Source: Molanna angustata (taxonomy: Eukaryota; Arthropoda; Insecta; Trichoptera; Molannidae). From it: a stretch of 64,000 nt of DNA. This document shows, in pieces, positions 11,623 to 24,640 of the stretch (positions within the stretch are counted from its first letter, which is position 1; every line of letters begins with the position of its first letter). Both the position numbers and the translations under genes were made by a program. Under the pieces are notes generated by a model, which was given only the letters and a program-made list of their open reading frames with translations, was not told where the DNA came from and searched no databases. The stretch covers positions 17,558,734 through 17,622,733 of the forward strand of contig OY754968.1 of the NCBI GenBank assembly GCA_963576475.1. Direction: 5' to 3'.

Positions 11623-12703
11623 TTATGACTTGTAATCGAATATATTTTTATTATTGCATATGCGCAAACATTGGATTTTTTTGCTGTCGGGAGGCAAAGA
11701 TATTTTTTAACAGATTTTTAATTATCTCAATAGAGACGAAGTTGGAATATTTACTGTAGGAGAACCGGGAAATCAAGGCACCTACAGGGCTTACGACCTG
11801 TCATCGGCTGGCTTACGTGATCACTTTATGCGCTTGCGCAACGTTCACCAATTATGCCTTTTTAATGAGATCCCTATCAATTCAATTTTGAAACTTCTAT
11901 ACCTATATTGTAATACTGAAATTCTTTTCGCTTGAAAATAAGGAATTTTTACTACAGCCATCTATGGGTGAAATTATGAACAACAATATTATTATTTTTT
12001 ATTTATTTTGTTGTAACGCCATCTATTGAGAGAATTGGTTTTTTTTGTAAATAATGAAAGCTACAATTCTTATATGTGAGGTGACAATGCATTTTTCGCA
12101 TAGAAGTTACCCCTGAATTGCGCCAGACTTATAAGGTCATTTTTGTCTTATTTACCTACTTGTACCAATGTGAAAAAAAAAATATCTTTGACTCCCGACA
12201 GGGAAAAAAATCCAATGTTTGCGCATATGCAGTAATAAAAATATATTCGATTGCTTACACATTGGTACAAGTAGGTAAATAAGACAAAAATGACCTTATA
12301 AGTCTGGCGCAATTCAGGGGTGACTTCTATGCGAAAAATGCATTGTCACCTCACATATAAGAATTGTAGCTTTCATTATTTACAAAAAAACCAATTCTCT
12401 CAATAGATGGCGTTACAACAAAATAAATAAAAAATAATAATATTGTTGTTCATAATTTCACCCATAGTTGGCTGTAGTAAAAATTCCTTATTTTCAAGCG
12501 AAAAGAATTTCAGTATTACAATATATAGAAGTTTCAAAATTGAATTGATAGGGATCTCATTAAAAAGGCATAATTGGTGAACGTTGCGCAAGCGCATAAA
12601 GTGATCACGTAAACCAGCCGATGACAGGTCGTAAGCCCTGTAGGTGCCTTGATTTCCCGGTTCTCCTACAATAAATATTCCAACTTCGTCTCTTATGACT
12701 TGT
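11623..12703. repeat. Interleaved inverted structure A-B-A'-B' flanked by an 11-bp direct repeat
   Basis: Segment A (11,638-11,710) is inverted at A' (12,179-12,251). Segment B (11,733-12,172) is inverted at B' (12,258-12,693). The order is A, B, A', B', so this is not a simple palindrome. TTATGACTTGT occurs at 11,623-11,633 and 12,693-12,703. B' is continuous with a minus-strand coding frame extending right of the structure, so B' looks ancestral and B an inverted copy. Confidence 0.8.
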
Positions 12704-12774
12704 CTTCCACACGTAATATTTATATTTCTCTTCAACAATTCATCACCATAAAAGACAATCATCAAGGGAAACAT
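12400..12774 (-). pseudogene. Unidentified coding remnant (124 codons)
   Basis: The frame MFPLMIVFYGDELLKRNINI ... CGRQVIRDEVGIFIVGEPGN ... RAYDLSSAGLRDHFMRLRN is protein-like in composition for about 85 residues and then degrades. About 440 bp of the same sequence is duplicated in inverted orientation at 11,733-12,172, also open over GEPGNQGTYRAYDLSSAG. I do not recognise the family. It may be a piece of a host gene, a domesticated gene or an unusual mobile element. It has no good start or splice evidence. Confidence 0.45.
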
Positions 12775-12787
12775 GTTTCGTTAATAA

Positions 12788-13120
12788 CTAGGTAAAACTG
12801 CAACTGTAACGCACACTGACTTTTTCAATGCAATCAAAATTATCTTCGTCCATTCGATATTTGCAGATTTTAGAGGGATCAGTAGAAAAAAACGGAAACT
12901 TACCATTCCTTTCCTGATATCTTACATACATTATTGCAGACTTTCTGTCGTTCTGGTGTCTACTTATATCCCACAAATTCTTAAAACTCAACTGAATGAT
13001 CCTATCTTTCCCCGAACAACATTCGGGGACTCTCGTTTCATTCTTTACGGACTTGCATATTATATTCTCTTTGCAACTGATTGTCCATTCATTACTTATT
13101 CTTTCAAAAGGCCGAGCCAT
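12788..13120 (-). pseudogene. Unidentified coding remnant (110 codons), possibly the same gene
   Basis: The frame MARPFERISNEWTISCKENI ... LWDISRHQNDRKSAIMYVRY ... KICKYRMDEDNFDCIEK is rich in charged residues and cysteines and lies immediately upstream (minus strand) of the 12,400-12,774 remnant in a different frame. Either a frameshift or a small intron would be needed to join them; GG|GTGAGT just upstream of the ATG is donor-like. Family not recognised. Confidence 0.4.
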
Positions 13121-13379
13121 CTCGACTCACCCTCTATTTTTATCCAATATAATGATCGTTCTTTTTTTAATCCAAATATTATTCATAATTTCATAGATGT
13201 CAGTTGTCACTTCATTTTAATTGTGTATGAACCCAATTAAAATGAGGTTCGACAGTTGATTGATAATATTGTTCTCAATCTACGGCAAAAACCACTAACA
13301 CAAAATTTTAAATATACAATGTCAATATGATAAAATAATAGAATATTTCTTAGACTGGCAAATTCCACCTTAGTAGACG

Positions 13380-13690
13380 GGGTTTTATGACTGGAATGGA
13401 AACTATAGCGCAGATTCTCAAATTGGATGCATTGAAAAAAACAGAATTTAATATACCTGCTCTGTGCATTTGACTGCGTTGAACGGAAGAAGCTCTGGAT
13501 AGCCCAACAGGATAGTCTATTTGCTAAAAAGTTTATACACAAATAACTCTGCCTTGGTGAGATTTAATAACGGTCTCTCAGTTCACTATACAGAAAAGCG
13601 TCCGTCAGGGATTTACACTTTCCCCTCTCTATTTAATATCTACGAAGAATATAATATTATCCCTTGAGGTGGATACACAAAAATGGCGCT
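13380..13690 (+). pseudogene. LINE reverse-transcriptase core fragment, decayed
   Basis: Across several frames the plus strand gives AQILKLDALKKTEFNIPALC, FDCVERKKLWIAQQ and VRQGFTLSPLYLI. These match the RT signature order ...EFNIP....(A)FD.V.R..LW ... VRQGC.LSPLLFN.Y. At least two frame breaks. Confidence 0.75.
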
Positions 13691-13884
13691 ATAGAAATTA
13701 TCCATTTATTATTATTATTATCTGGAAAACCTTAGACGGTTTGAGTGTGGAAGGCAATAAAACTCGAATCTTCACTTCGCTGATGATACAACACGCATCG
13801 CTTCTTACATTAAAGCTGAAATAGAAAAGATCTCGATTGGTTGGAAAGGAAAGTATGGCTATAAATAATATAACGATCCAGAGG

Positions 13885-14060
13885 TCGCTCACCGACCCTA
13901 CGGAGTGACATTGATATGTCCGTTATAGATCTTCAGTCACCGAAGCCCTTGGACCTGCCCAAGACCGTCCTACATGGAGACGAACCATATTTGTTGAGCG
14001 ATTGGGTGTAGCTGACACCTTCGGTCATATAAAGGTCGAAGAAGGAAACAAATTTAATAG
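13885..14060 (+). pseudogene. Possible LINE C-terminal scrap
   Basis: LGPAQDRPTWRRTIFVERLG resembles the ..A.DR..WR.L. end of RTE-like LINE polyproteins and lies 200 bp downstream of the RT scrap in the same orientation. Weak. Confidence 0.4.
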
Positions 14061-14129
14061 AAGACAAAAGGTTCACTTAATCTTTATACAACGCAAAGAA
14101 AAAATAAGTGAAAATACAATTGTATATTT

Positions 14130-14290
14130 AAAATAATCTGTAGTCGTATTTGACTCGTGCGCCAAAGATCTCGGGTTCAATTTCCGATTCTTTGGGTTCA
14201 ATTGTGTTTCCCTGTGTTTTCAGTTTTGATTCGTGAGACGATTGACATCATAAATCTCCAAAATATGTCAACCTGATAAATGCTCTAGAA
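14130..14290 (+). mobile_element. SINE-C copy 3, decayed
   Basis: ATCTCGGGTTCAATTTCCGA (B-box region) is followed by TTTTCAGTTTTGATTCGTGA and ATCTCCAAAATATGTCAACC, as in the 11.2-kb copy. Confidence 0.6.
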
Positions 14291-14433
14291 CCAATTCAAA
14301 TTAAAAAAAAATACTTATACTTATCATCACAAGTAAAAAATATTAGATTTTTATGTTTAATTTCAATTTAGGAACCTACGTTTTATATTATGTGTGAAAT
14401 CTTTGTTTGTAAAGTTATCGTAAATCAACTTGA

Positions 14434-14560
14434 ATCCGTCACGTGGATGCGCAGATCGTAAATTATCTTGTTGCTTGATTGGTATAATGTGCTAACCGCC
14501 CCCCTCCATGGCGAAATGCCCAAGAAGTTTGGTGGCATCTATTGCGGATTTTCATGTGTG
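14434..14560 (+). repeat. CGTCACGT repeat family, copy 2
   Basis: Contains CCGTCACGTGGATGCGCAGA and CAAGAAGTTTGGTGGCATCT, and lies 150 bp after a SINE-C head, as at 2.6 kb. Confidence 0.65.
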
Positions 14561-14875
14561 TAAAAAATAATTTATAATACCTATTATGTTTATAATATTT
14601 TAATTATGTGGTTGTTTAAGTGAAATATGCTAAGCAAGGTTTTGACCCAGGTCTATTGTTTTAACAGTTCTACCCATTCAACTCAATATTTAATTTTACT
14701 ATAATAATTATTTTAACACAATTACGTAAGTGATTTTGTAGAATATCAAAATAGTTTTAATTTCACTGTTTCTTTTATTGATGGCCATCTTCGTTATGCT
14801 TTCATACTATTTGACACTGACAAGAAACATCCCTTTTTATGATGCTTTTCATAGAAAAATATTTCACAGATTTGT

Positions 14876-15432
14876 TTTTACTCCTCACTGCCCCAAGGGG
14901 ATATAGTGGGGAGTTATGATTTCGCAATTTTAAGGGTATTTTTTATTGCAGATTATCAACTAGTATCGTGCTGAGATCGTATTCTGAAAGTTTCATCACA
15001 ATGTATCTGTGTGTGCTATATACGGCGTGTTTATTTTACTTTATCGATTATAGATTAAAATAGGTACTCATTCGATTATTTTCAAATTTTGCAAATATGT
15101 ATATCTAATACTCGCTTAGACCCCATTACATTTTGAACGATATGATGGTGCGATTGTGCTTCTCATTTTTTTTAACTGTCAAATATTTCAAAGTAACCCC
15201 AAGTTCAGGAAACTCAAAATTTGAAATTGTTATTTTCAAATTGGTAAAAAAGCACATCACTTTCATAGGCATTGAAGAGTTACTTATCAAGTTTTCATAA
15301 TAAAATATTTAAATTAAAAATTAATTTAACAAACTCATTTCATGAAAACGCTGAAAATTATCCATACAAAATTTGAATACTAGAATGACTTGTTAGTGAG
15401 GAGTTTAGCGTTGGCCACAACCCACTCGTTTA
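14876..15432 (+). mobile_element. Hel-B Helentron-like element, copy 1
   Basis: The 5' end is TTTTACTCCTCACT. Near the 3' end its inverse TTAGTGAGGAGT is followed by a GTTG-GCCA-CAAC hairpin and CCACTCGTTT. Such asymmetric inverted ends with a 3' hairpin and a T-rich target fit non-autonomous Helentron (Helitron2) elements. ~550 bp, no coding. Class assignment is inference. Confidence 0.65.
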
Positions 15433-16128
15433 TTAATATTATTACTCAATTTATTTATGTAGCTTTTGATTATGTGAATGGTTGTTGTGATACTCGAGAT
15501 GTTATGAAATTTGGCCACCGCAATCTGTAGTTTGTGAATTGTGGGTCTACCTGGATCTGCGGCTGAGGCCCCCTTCCCATTTCCTCTTGGTATCCGGTCC
15601 TCGTGAATCTTCCAGTCCGCTGTGCAGCTGCCCGCTGCCAGCCCCACAGTATCAGAGGTCTACACGACAGATGATAATATACCTGCAACCTGCTAGTCAC
15701 TACCACCACCTCAACTCGAGTTCTCGTTTGTTACCAACAACGTTTCGAGGCATCTCAGCAGGACGTCATCGCTTACCACAGTCGCTTACAAACCGAGGTA
15801 CTTCCTTGTGCGCCAACACTATTTTTCGTACCTATATCATGTAGTCTATAGATACATAATATTATTTACCTGCTCTAAAGGACGAGATTTAGATACATTG
15901 TACGTATAAGATTCCTGGCATGTTATCATGGCCGCGTCGAAAAAATTCTTCGTAGAGTGCCGTCTTTGAAAAATATTTGTATATTGTAGGTTCGACTTTC
16001 ACCTTTTTATTAATTAGGCATATTATATTATCTATCGTCTCAAAGTAATAACCAGGACTTATATCACGTAATAATTTTATAAATAAATAATGTTAACAAT
16101 CAAAATAAATATTGCACTCGTCCAGGGA
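15433..16128. other. Unassigned, locally GC-richer sequence
   Basis: 15,530-15,830 is ~50% GC and open in more than one frame (minus strand WQRAAAQRTGRFTRTGYQEE). The composition suggests an old LINE C-terminus, but no diagnostic motif is present. Confidence 0.4.
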
Positions 16129-16130
16129 GG

Positions 16131-16835
16131 CGAGTCTGGTAAAACAGTGAAATCAAAACCCTTTTTACTACCCATATCATGGATATCGTTATTATTATGG
16201 AGTTCTAATAAAAATAATCTAATAAAAATATACAGATATATTTTTCTAATTCCATATGAAAAATATATCCGTGTTTATGAAATAGATGAAAAAATCCTTA
16301 AGGAAATAATTCTTCCAAATAAAATGTAAATGCACTATTACAAACAACAGAATAGACAATTGAAAAAAAATGAAACAAATAATTTATTTCCACAATTTTT
16401 GGTTGTGTGTGCATGACTCAATATGAAATATTGTATTTAGAAGGAAAGATGCATACGTTTGAATGCGTAGCGTATGTATGTACATGTACTTATATAATAT
16501 GTAAATGTATCTATAAATAAACAACGTAATAGACAATAACATAAAACTAGCTCACCTTAGCACAGGCTATGCCTAGTGAGGGGGCTAGTAACAAAGATAC
16601 AAACAAAAAGATATGGCTTCAACTATGTAAGCACCAGTGAAGTGGTAAATTGATATTTATTGAAATGAGATAACTTATATTTACATTGTATGTTAACTAT
16701 GTATGAATAAGCTTATATTATCTTAAGATATTTTGTATCTCATATATACTGTATATTTTTGGATAGAAATAAATAAAAAAAAAAAAAAATATGGGTAATC
16801 GTGAGGGTTGGATTTCACTGTTTGACGGGACTTTA
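16131..16835. mobile_element. Non-autonomous TIR element (family M2), copy 1
   Basis: The left end, GAGTCTGGTAAAACAGTGAA then TCAAAACCCT and CATATCATGGAT, is the inverse of the right end (AGGGTTGGATTTCACTGTTT then GACGGGACTTT). It matches the outer ends of the element in intron 2 at 59,837-60,628. The interior carries the retroelement tail below. Confidence 0.65.
16550..16795 (+). mobile_element. Retroelement 3' UTR with poly(A) tail nested in M2
   Basis: CTCACCTTAGCACAGGCTAT ... ATTTTTGGATAGAAATAAAT ends in ~16 A residues (16,774-16,790), like a 5'-truncated, poly(A)-tailed LINE (Jockey-like) insertion. No coding part remains. Confidence 0.55.
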
Positions 16836-17170
16836 CCCCCCAGATAATATTCAACAAATCAGCTCAACTTATTTCTGAAAATTCGTCAGACTCGGTAAAT
16901 TGGTATATTTTGACGTAAAAATAATTAACGATATTCATACTTTTTTTTAATTATTGATTCAAACTTCAAAAATGCGAAATATTACAAAAATATTACCGCA
17001 GTCAACCAATGGATTGTTTAATAAATATTGATTAATTCAAAATAGACAAAAACAAACAATACCTATAGGACAAGTTTATTTATAAAGCGAGTTCTAATCT
17101 AATAAGTCATCAGTAAAACAATTTGGAATTGAGGTGTATTTCACTGGTTGATTTTACTCCTACTTATTTT
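16836..17170. other. AT-rich, nothing recognised
   Basis: No supported feature. Confidence 0.5.
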
Positions 17171-17310
17171 ATGGAACAGTTGGTAAGACGTTTGACTTCT
17201 GTGCGGGCGTCCCGTCTTCGATCCCCAGCAGAGGAGAAATTTATTTAAATTCATTTCTCACGTAAATGTTGTTTCTATGTGCTGGAAACACTGATTAGTT
17301 AATTATGTAT
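17171..17310 (+). mobile_element. SINE-A (tRNA-derived) copy
   Basis: GTGCGGGCGTCCCGTCTTCG and ATCCCCAGCAGAGGAGAAAT are followed by TTATTTAAATTCATTTCTC; same as the better copy at 45,368-45,572. Confidence 0.65.
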
Positions 17311-18690
17311 ATTTTTTAGGTTTGAAAACGGATTATTTGATATGTACTCGGTACACTCTTACTAATACTCAGTGTTTATGTCACATCCCTACAGCTGCTT
17401 ACATCACAACCACAGCATAAAACAGATGGGCAGCAATTTCAATGGCTAGTGTCACGCCTAGTTTGCTAAATGTCATGTGAATTGGACACATTTTTTGCAG
17501 AGCCTCCATCATCTTTTATCCTCCAAAGGTTCAAAATTGGGTTTATGTTTTATTATTTTAATTTGTTGACAACTTTATAGAAATTTCGTTGTTTTTTCTC
17601 ATTGCAATCCTGATAAAATTTTAAGATTTTTTTTTCATAAATTTTATTTTATGCTGAAATTTAGAATTCTCCAATCAAACAAATACCTACAACGATTTCT
17701 CTATTTTAACTAATTAACGGCAAATATTTAAAATTCTTCGTTTTTTTCTTTTTTGTTAGGTATATCGATCATATTTCACCTTCCTTTTACAATTCGGAAC
17801 ACAGTATATCGTGCGTTCTATAGATGAATTAGTTATTACCATTTACGAATCAGTGGCTTTGACATTTTTAAGTCTTGCGCCCTGTCAAATGTCACATGTC
17901 TGACCCAAATCCCTGAGAATCGAATACGAGACATCCAAGATTCAGAAATAAGACAACCGAGACGAAAAGAACAGTAAATCTTCCTTACTAACCAAATGGT
18001 ACAACGGATCGACCATCAAGGTCGACAAATCAATCGAATGATTATATACTGAAGGCACTTGATAATGTAATCGTAGTTGAAAATATCTTTGAGTCATTAC
18101 TCTGTTAATATTTATTCCTATCTTGTATGTTCGTAAGTTGTCACTCACGATGGAATTCTAGAACCGATAAGATATAGACAGAATATTATCGTTATCAATT
18201 CTTTTTGTATAATTTGGAGTCCTCGAGGTACCTGTATTGTTGAAGTGCTCGACATGTCAAACAAGCAGCATTTACTGCTGCTTGGTGCTTTTGGTATCCT
18301 TTATTTAGTATTTATCGGGAGTGTTAGTTATTCTTGATCGAGCAGATGATTGTGTTCTTCATCGACACCGTGATTCAGTGTCTTTGTGAGGTCTTGCAAA
18401 TTGTGATACAGTAGTACGTGCCATGCAGCCCCGCTCGACCGTCTCAGAATGAGAGAGGTTCCAATTATTAGAAATATTTCGTATCTGATGATGAAAATTG
18501 ACTATAAACCTATAGATAGTAATTATTTTGTTGTTTAGTCGAAAAGTTTTTAGCTATTTTGATACAATGTCGTCACAATGTAAGTACAATATTATTTGTT
18601 TCATTATATTATTAGTTTATTGCATAATATGAAAATCCCGCTAGAAAACGCTAAAAGCAATATCTATGATGCACCTGTATAACATTTTCA
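17311..18690. other. Gene-free stretch
   Basis: No coding or repeat assignment. A small GC-richer patch, CATGCAGCCCCGCTCGACCG, lies at 18,422-18,441. Confidence 0.45.
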
Positions 18691-19145
18691 ACTTATTATA
18701 CATACATACCATCACGCCATGTCCCTCACGGGGTAGGCAGAGAGAATCGAACGCCACTTATTTCTATCTTGACACACATTCATCTCCTCGTCAACATTCA
18801 TACATCGTCTTATACATGTTCGTCTTTTTTTCACGCTTCTAACATTTCCGTCTTTCAAAATACCGTTTACATGGGCGTGTCATTCTTCCTTGGGCGACCC
18901 CGACCTCTCATTCCATTCCTGCCAGCAATGTATATTTTCTTCGTCAGGCGTTCCTCATTCATTCTCCCCATTTGGCCAAACCATCTCAATGTGTTCACTT
19001 TCATTCTATTAATAACATCTTTCTTTATCCTACATTCTTTCCTTATGTCCTCATTTCTGACCCTGTCATTCATCGTTCTATTACAGATTTTTCTTCGGGA
19101 TCTCATTTCAACTGCATTTATTCTACTTTCGTACTTATTATGCAA
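18691..19145 (-). pseudogene. RTE-like LINE C-terminus and 3' end (family L1), copy 1
   Basis: The minus strand encodes INAVEMRSRRKICNRTMNDR ... NTLRWFGQMGRMNEERLTKK ... RNGMRGRGRPRKN. In another frame follow RRTCIRRCMNVDEEMNVCQD and KWRSILSAYPVRDMA, ending in (ATGT)n. The WFG...RM.E.RLTKK.Y ... GRGRPRK order is the conserved tail of a family of endonuclease-RT LINEs; ending in a short tandem repeat instead of poly(A) fits RTE-type elements. 5'-truncated and frameshifted. Other copies: 38.5, 43.4, 45.7, 46.0 and 51.7 kb. Confidence 0.8.
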
Positions 19146-19262
19146 AAATAATAATCGCCTTTTGAAAATAGTAGGTAGCTTGTTTTACTTTTATAAGTAA
19201 TCTTAGGTGTGTGTTGATACATTATTTCGAGAGTCATATTTTTCAAATAAAATATTTTGATC

Positions 19263-19448
19263 ATAATAAATAAATTTGGAATGGTAAAATAAAACCAAAG
19301 TTTTCAGTTCTACTAATTTAATGACACTGACCAGTTTCGGTCATCCAGTGACCATTTTCAAAGTGTGTTTCCGAAACTAGTCAGTGTCATTAAATTAGTA
19401 GAACTGAAAACTTTGGTTTTATTTTACCATTCCAAATTTATTTATTAT
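19263..19448. repeat. Long hairpin (78-bp arms, 30-bp spacer) with CGAAAC motif
   Basis: The arms 19,263-19,340 and 19,371-19,448 are nearly perfect reverse complements. The minus strand reads TGGATGACCGAAACTGGTC. It resembles the 9.8-kb hairpin in layout and in the downstream AAATGGAGTTCTAC. Confidence 0.75.
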
Positions 19449-19619
19449 TTGAAATGGAGTTCTACCAAGAATTGTCCGTAGAAAAGTTAAAAAAAAGATT
19501 TTGATCATTATTACTTTTTACCTTTAATTTTATCGAGTCTCTATGTGATAATATTATATCACAGCGATATCTGGTGGAACGCCAAAAAAATAACTAAAAA
19601 ATATAGGTACCTACTCATA

Positions 19620-19798
19620 GCCCCCAAGTCAAATTGAAAACGCTGTTCGTTTTCGCCAAGCGCTAATTTTTTTTGTATGGGATTTGACGTTTGTTGTAGA
19701 AATTTTTTCTACAATAACAAACAACAAACGTCAAATCCCATACAAAAAAAATTAGCGCTTGGCGAAAACGAACAGCGTTTTCAATTTGACTTGGGGGC
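19620..19798 (-). mobile_element. Hairpin MITE family M1, copy 1 (minus)
   Basis: Ends GCCCCCAAGTC / GACTTGGGGGC; the element is an almost complete ~85-bp-arm palindrome. The small asymmetric centre (AACAAACAACAAACGTC beside TTGTTGTAGAAA) gives polarity. Copies at 42,583-42,761 and 61,371-61,550 have the opposite orientation. No coding. Confidence 0.85.
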
Positions 19799-21459
<1,661 letters not shown>

Positions 21460-21775
21460 AAGATGTCGCAGTTAGCAAATTTTGTATGAATGGAAGTGAG
21501 GATTTTTTCCGCGGGACTTTTACAAGGTGGGCAGAAAACATATTTTTCATAGCGAAAAATGACTAATGTGAATTGTTATCGGATTTATTTGTCGAGAAAA
21601 ACACTTTCTTAATTAAGATTTAGAGAACCTAGAATCTAGGAAGTGTTGAAATGTATGGAAAACTGCAATATTATGTCGCCAACCAAGATATCAAATGCAC
21701 GATATACATGACTCACTCATTGCACGGAGTACTCCATCAAGTACCTACCTATATTATATATTATGGAAATCTTTG
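21460..21775 (+). repeat. Dispersed repeat R3, copy 1
   Basis: ~315 bp sharing AGATGTCGCAG, GTGAGGATTTTTTCCGCGG, GTGGGCAGAAAACAT, AAGTGTTGAAATGTATGG and ATGGAAATCTTTG with 55,183-55,481 in the same order and orientation. Class unknown; non-coding. Confidence 0.8.
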
Positions 21776-22900
21776 TACCTACTAGTCTTTTATTTTTATT
21801 GGATGTGTACTGTAATGTGTACATAATTGTATAGGTGGGTATGTATCAAAATTAATTATAAACATATTTAAAATTTTGGTATAATATTACCTGTACTTTA
21901 TGAGTATTACTGCTTTTTGAAATACGTATACACATGCGTTTTCGTATACATAACTACAAATTAATCCAAAATTCAACTTTTCTCATTAATACGTGTGGAC
22001 TGTGTTATATTTCTGCAAATAGGTACAATCTTCTCCACTGCTATTGCAGACAGACAAACTAAGCGCATATATAATATAAAAATAAGTTTTTATTTGTGTG
22101 TGTATTGCATAGTATCGATTACGATAAATCTAATGTAGATAATGACAGCAGGTAGGCACATGTGTCGTAAAATTAAAATATAGTCGAAGAAGAAAGAAGT
22201 GTCCAAGGTCGAAGTGATTCTCAGTCACCGCCAGCTCAGCGGTAGTGTGTCACTGTATGTATTGTTATCTCACTAATGAAACAACATCATGAGGCCACCA
22301 AGCTGTACTGTACAGTACCGTGGTATGGTATCGCTAATACCAATTATTATAATATTACATGACAGTCAAGGTTTGTCATCTAATATGTTTAAGGTTATCT
22401 ATCTCTTGTTATCTGCTTGTTTTCGTTCGATCCAAATTTCCCACAGGACTTATGTATTCACAATGATCTTATCGAGATACAGAAGTATTATTTCTTTCGT
22501 AGTTATCTAAGCATTCTGAAATAATGCGTGTTCTCTGAAGGTCAAAATTACAAAAAGCGATAACATAAGTTTTCTTTCAAATTTATTTTCTGTACCTAGG
22601 TACTTAAACATATTTTTGCAATAAAGATACCGTATGTAGAATTAACAGTTCGCCTAATTTATGGGGTGTGTAGGGTACCTACTGAAAAATATATTTCATA
22701 ACATGTCAACATAAAAAGTAAAATCGTATGAATGTAAGAAAGACCAGACCGCCTTCGACGTGAACCCTGGCGAGTAGGTACGTCGCAAAGAAAATGAACC
22801 GTGTCGTCATCGCAATTAGGTGTGCACTCTAATGGGTGACAGAAGAAGAAACCCCGCAGTCATCTGGAGGAATTCCTCCTGTGTGGATACAAGTAGGTAT
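21776..22900. other. Gene-free stretch
   Basis: A GC-richer patch at 22,740-22,880 (GACCGCCTTCGACGTGAACC) could be a LINE scrap. No other assignment. Confidence 0.4.
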
Positions 22901-23149
22901 TTCTGTCCGCAGTACGGCGGCGCGGGTTAGGGGCTAGGCGTCGGGAGGGTGAGGTGCGGGGAGAGAAGCGGAGGGGCGGCCTTGGTTGAGTCTGCTCGCC
23001 TCCTCCGGCAGAGCGACCGTTGCCTCTGTCCGATACAGAGTCGTGGTGCGTCGTGACGAGCTGCTCTTGTCGTTCGGCGCGTCTTATCTCTAACTACTTC
23101 ATCCTCGATGGTCACACACTCGCACGGCACGGCGGACCCGGCCAACGTG
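22901..23149 (+). promoter_or_regulatory. CpG-rich island with splice donor: candidate alternative promoter/exon
   Basis: GC-rich over ~250 bp and followed by CAACGTG|GTAAGA, a good donor at 23,150. An ATG at 23,108 (TCGATGG) opens MVTHSHGTADPANV, ending exactly at the donor in phase 0. Joined to the coding exon at 56,088 it would stop after ~18 further codons, so it would act as a short upstream frame there, or belong to another transcript. Exon status is inference. Confidence 0.4.
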
Positions 23150-24389
23150 GTAAGACATTGTTTTCTATTAATAATCCTATTATCGGTTCAGTCGTGGTAC
23201 GACATTGCAAAATACGTACACATAGGTGATGTTATTGTTGTTGAATTGTCGTCGGCGCGTCGACGGTCTTCTGGTGCGGTGCGGCGGGCGCCTGAAAGAG
23301 CGCGTTTCAGTGAACCCCAGCAGTGGGGGCGGGGCGCCGTGTAGGGTTTAACAATCGCAGGCCGCGGACCAACATTTTTTATCAATTACTAAGTAAATAA
23401 CACATCATTATCTTCGTTCTTTTCTTCCAAATATTTCACAATTACATTTATACTTTTTAATTTTTCAGATTGTCAAGATAAAATAATTATTAGTAAGTAT
23501 GTCGTAAAATTTATTTTTTGTTTTTTTTTCCATCGTTTCATTTCATTTCCTTATATAAATACACTTTATAAAAAGATCTACTATTAATTTGTTCTTGTTT
23601 ATTAATTAATATTTTCATTCCGTAATTCAAACTTGTAACACAAATAGGGCGCTGGAAAATATTATAATATATACTCATTTTACCGGTATACCTACTCAAA
23701 TATTATAATATATACTCATTATACCGGTATACCTACTCAAATTATAAATAACATAATATTCCTAGTCAATATTTTTCTGACGTCGCATTTTAATGTTTTA
23801 TTATATTTAAGTTACTAAACATATGAACCTAAAATGGTTATTAAACCTGGTTATTAATATTTTTTATATATCTATTTTTATTTTGTCAACAACTTTGAAA
23901 CGCTAATAATTATTTACTGAAAATAAAAAAATACTTCATATTATTTTGGTCAGTCTACCTTTTTTCCGTTTCTTTTCGTGATTTGGAATAGATAATGAAT
24001 CCAATTTTTAAAATAAATTTAAAATTTTTATAGTTCATCGATATTCGACATACTTTTTCGGAAGTCGATGAAAGTCTTTTTATATTGTTGTTTTCATTTA
24101 TAAACACAGATTTGGTTTTTCAACTATTTTTATTGTAGCTATAGTTACAAACAGTTACAAAATACAACTGTTTTTTGCAGTCATAAAATATAGTGTATCA
24201 AATATATACATACAATGTAAAATTGATGATTGACAACGTGTTTGACCTATTTGATTTACTGGGAAACATTCATAACGTAACCGGGTATTTAATTATGTAT
24301 TTTGTGGAACTTGGCGTGACGTGACATGGTAATGTTGAAAAGCACTGTTCTATATGGTATAATGAATGTGTAAGTAGGTATATTAGTCA
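23150..24389. other. GC-rich flank grading into AT-rich sequence
   Basis: 23,245-23,360 is still very GC-rich (GTGCGGCGGGCGCCTGAAAG). Beyond it no feature except the tandem duplication below. Confidence 0.45.
23657..23738. repeat. 41-bp tandem duplication
   Basis: Two adjacent copies differing at one base (CATTTTACCGG / CATTATACCGG). Confidence 0.9.
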
Positions 24390-24640
24390 GTCGATGTTAT
24401 GGGGAAGGTGTGAGCATGGGAGCGGTTCGACTGCTGGCAACGGTGGATATTCTACCTCTGGCCAGGGTTGCCAGATGTCCTTACCAGGACAATGCAACCG
24501 GGTATGCGGAATGTGCCCTGCAATTTCCTCTTTTATTTCTTGCCGATTTGGCATAGGGAGCACTTCTAAATGTTCCAATAGCGACTATTTCAATAATAAT
24601 CATAGGGGATCTATCATTCCTTGAATGTTTGTGGAAATTT
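24390..24640. other. Unassigned GC-richer block
   Basis: Open on both strands for ~65-75 codons (minus: LEVLPMPNRQEIKEEIAGHI). The composition is gene- or LINE-like but I recognise no motif, start context or splice site. Confidence 0.35.

Noticed and set aside
18769..19200. 143-codon plus-strand frame, Phe/Ser/Leu-rich
   Set aside because: Antisense shadow of the LINE reverse-transcriptase C-terminus on the minus strand.
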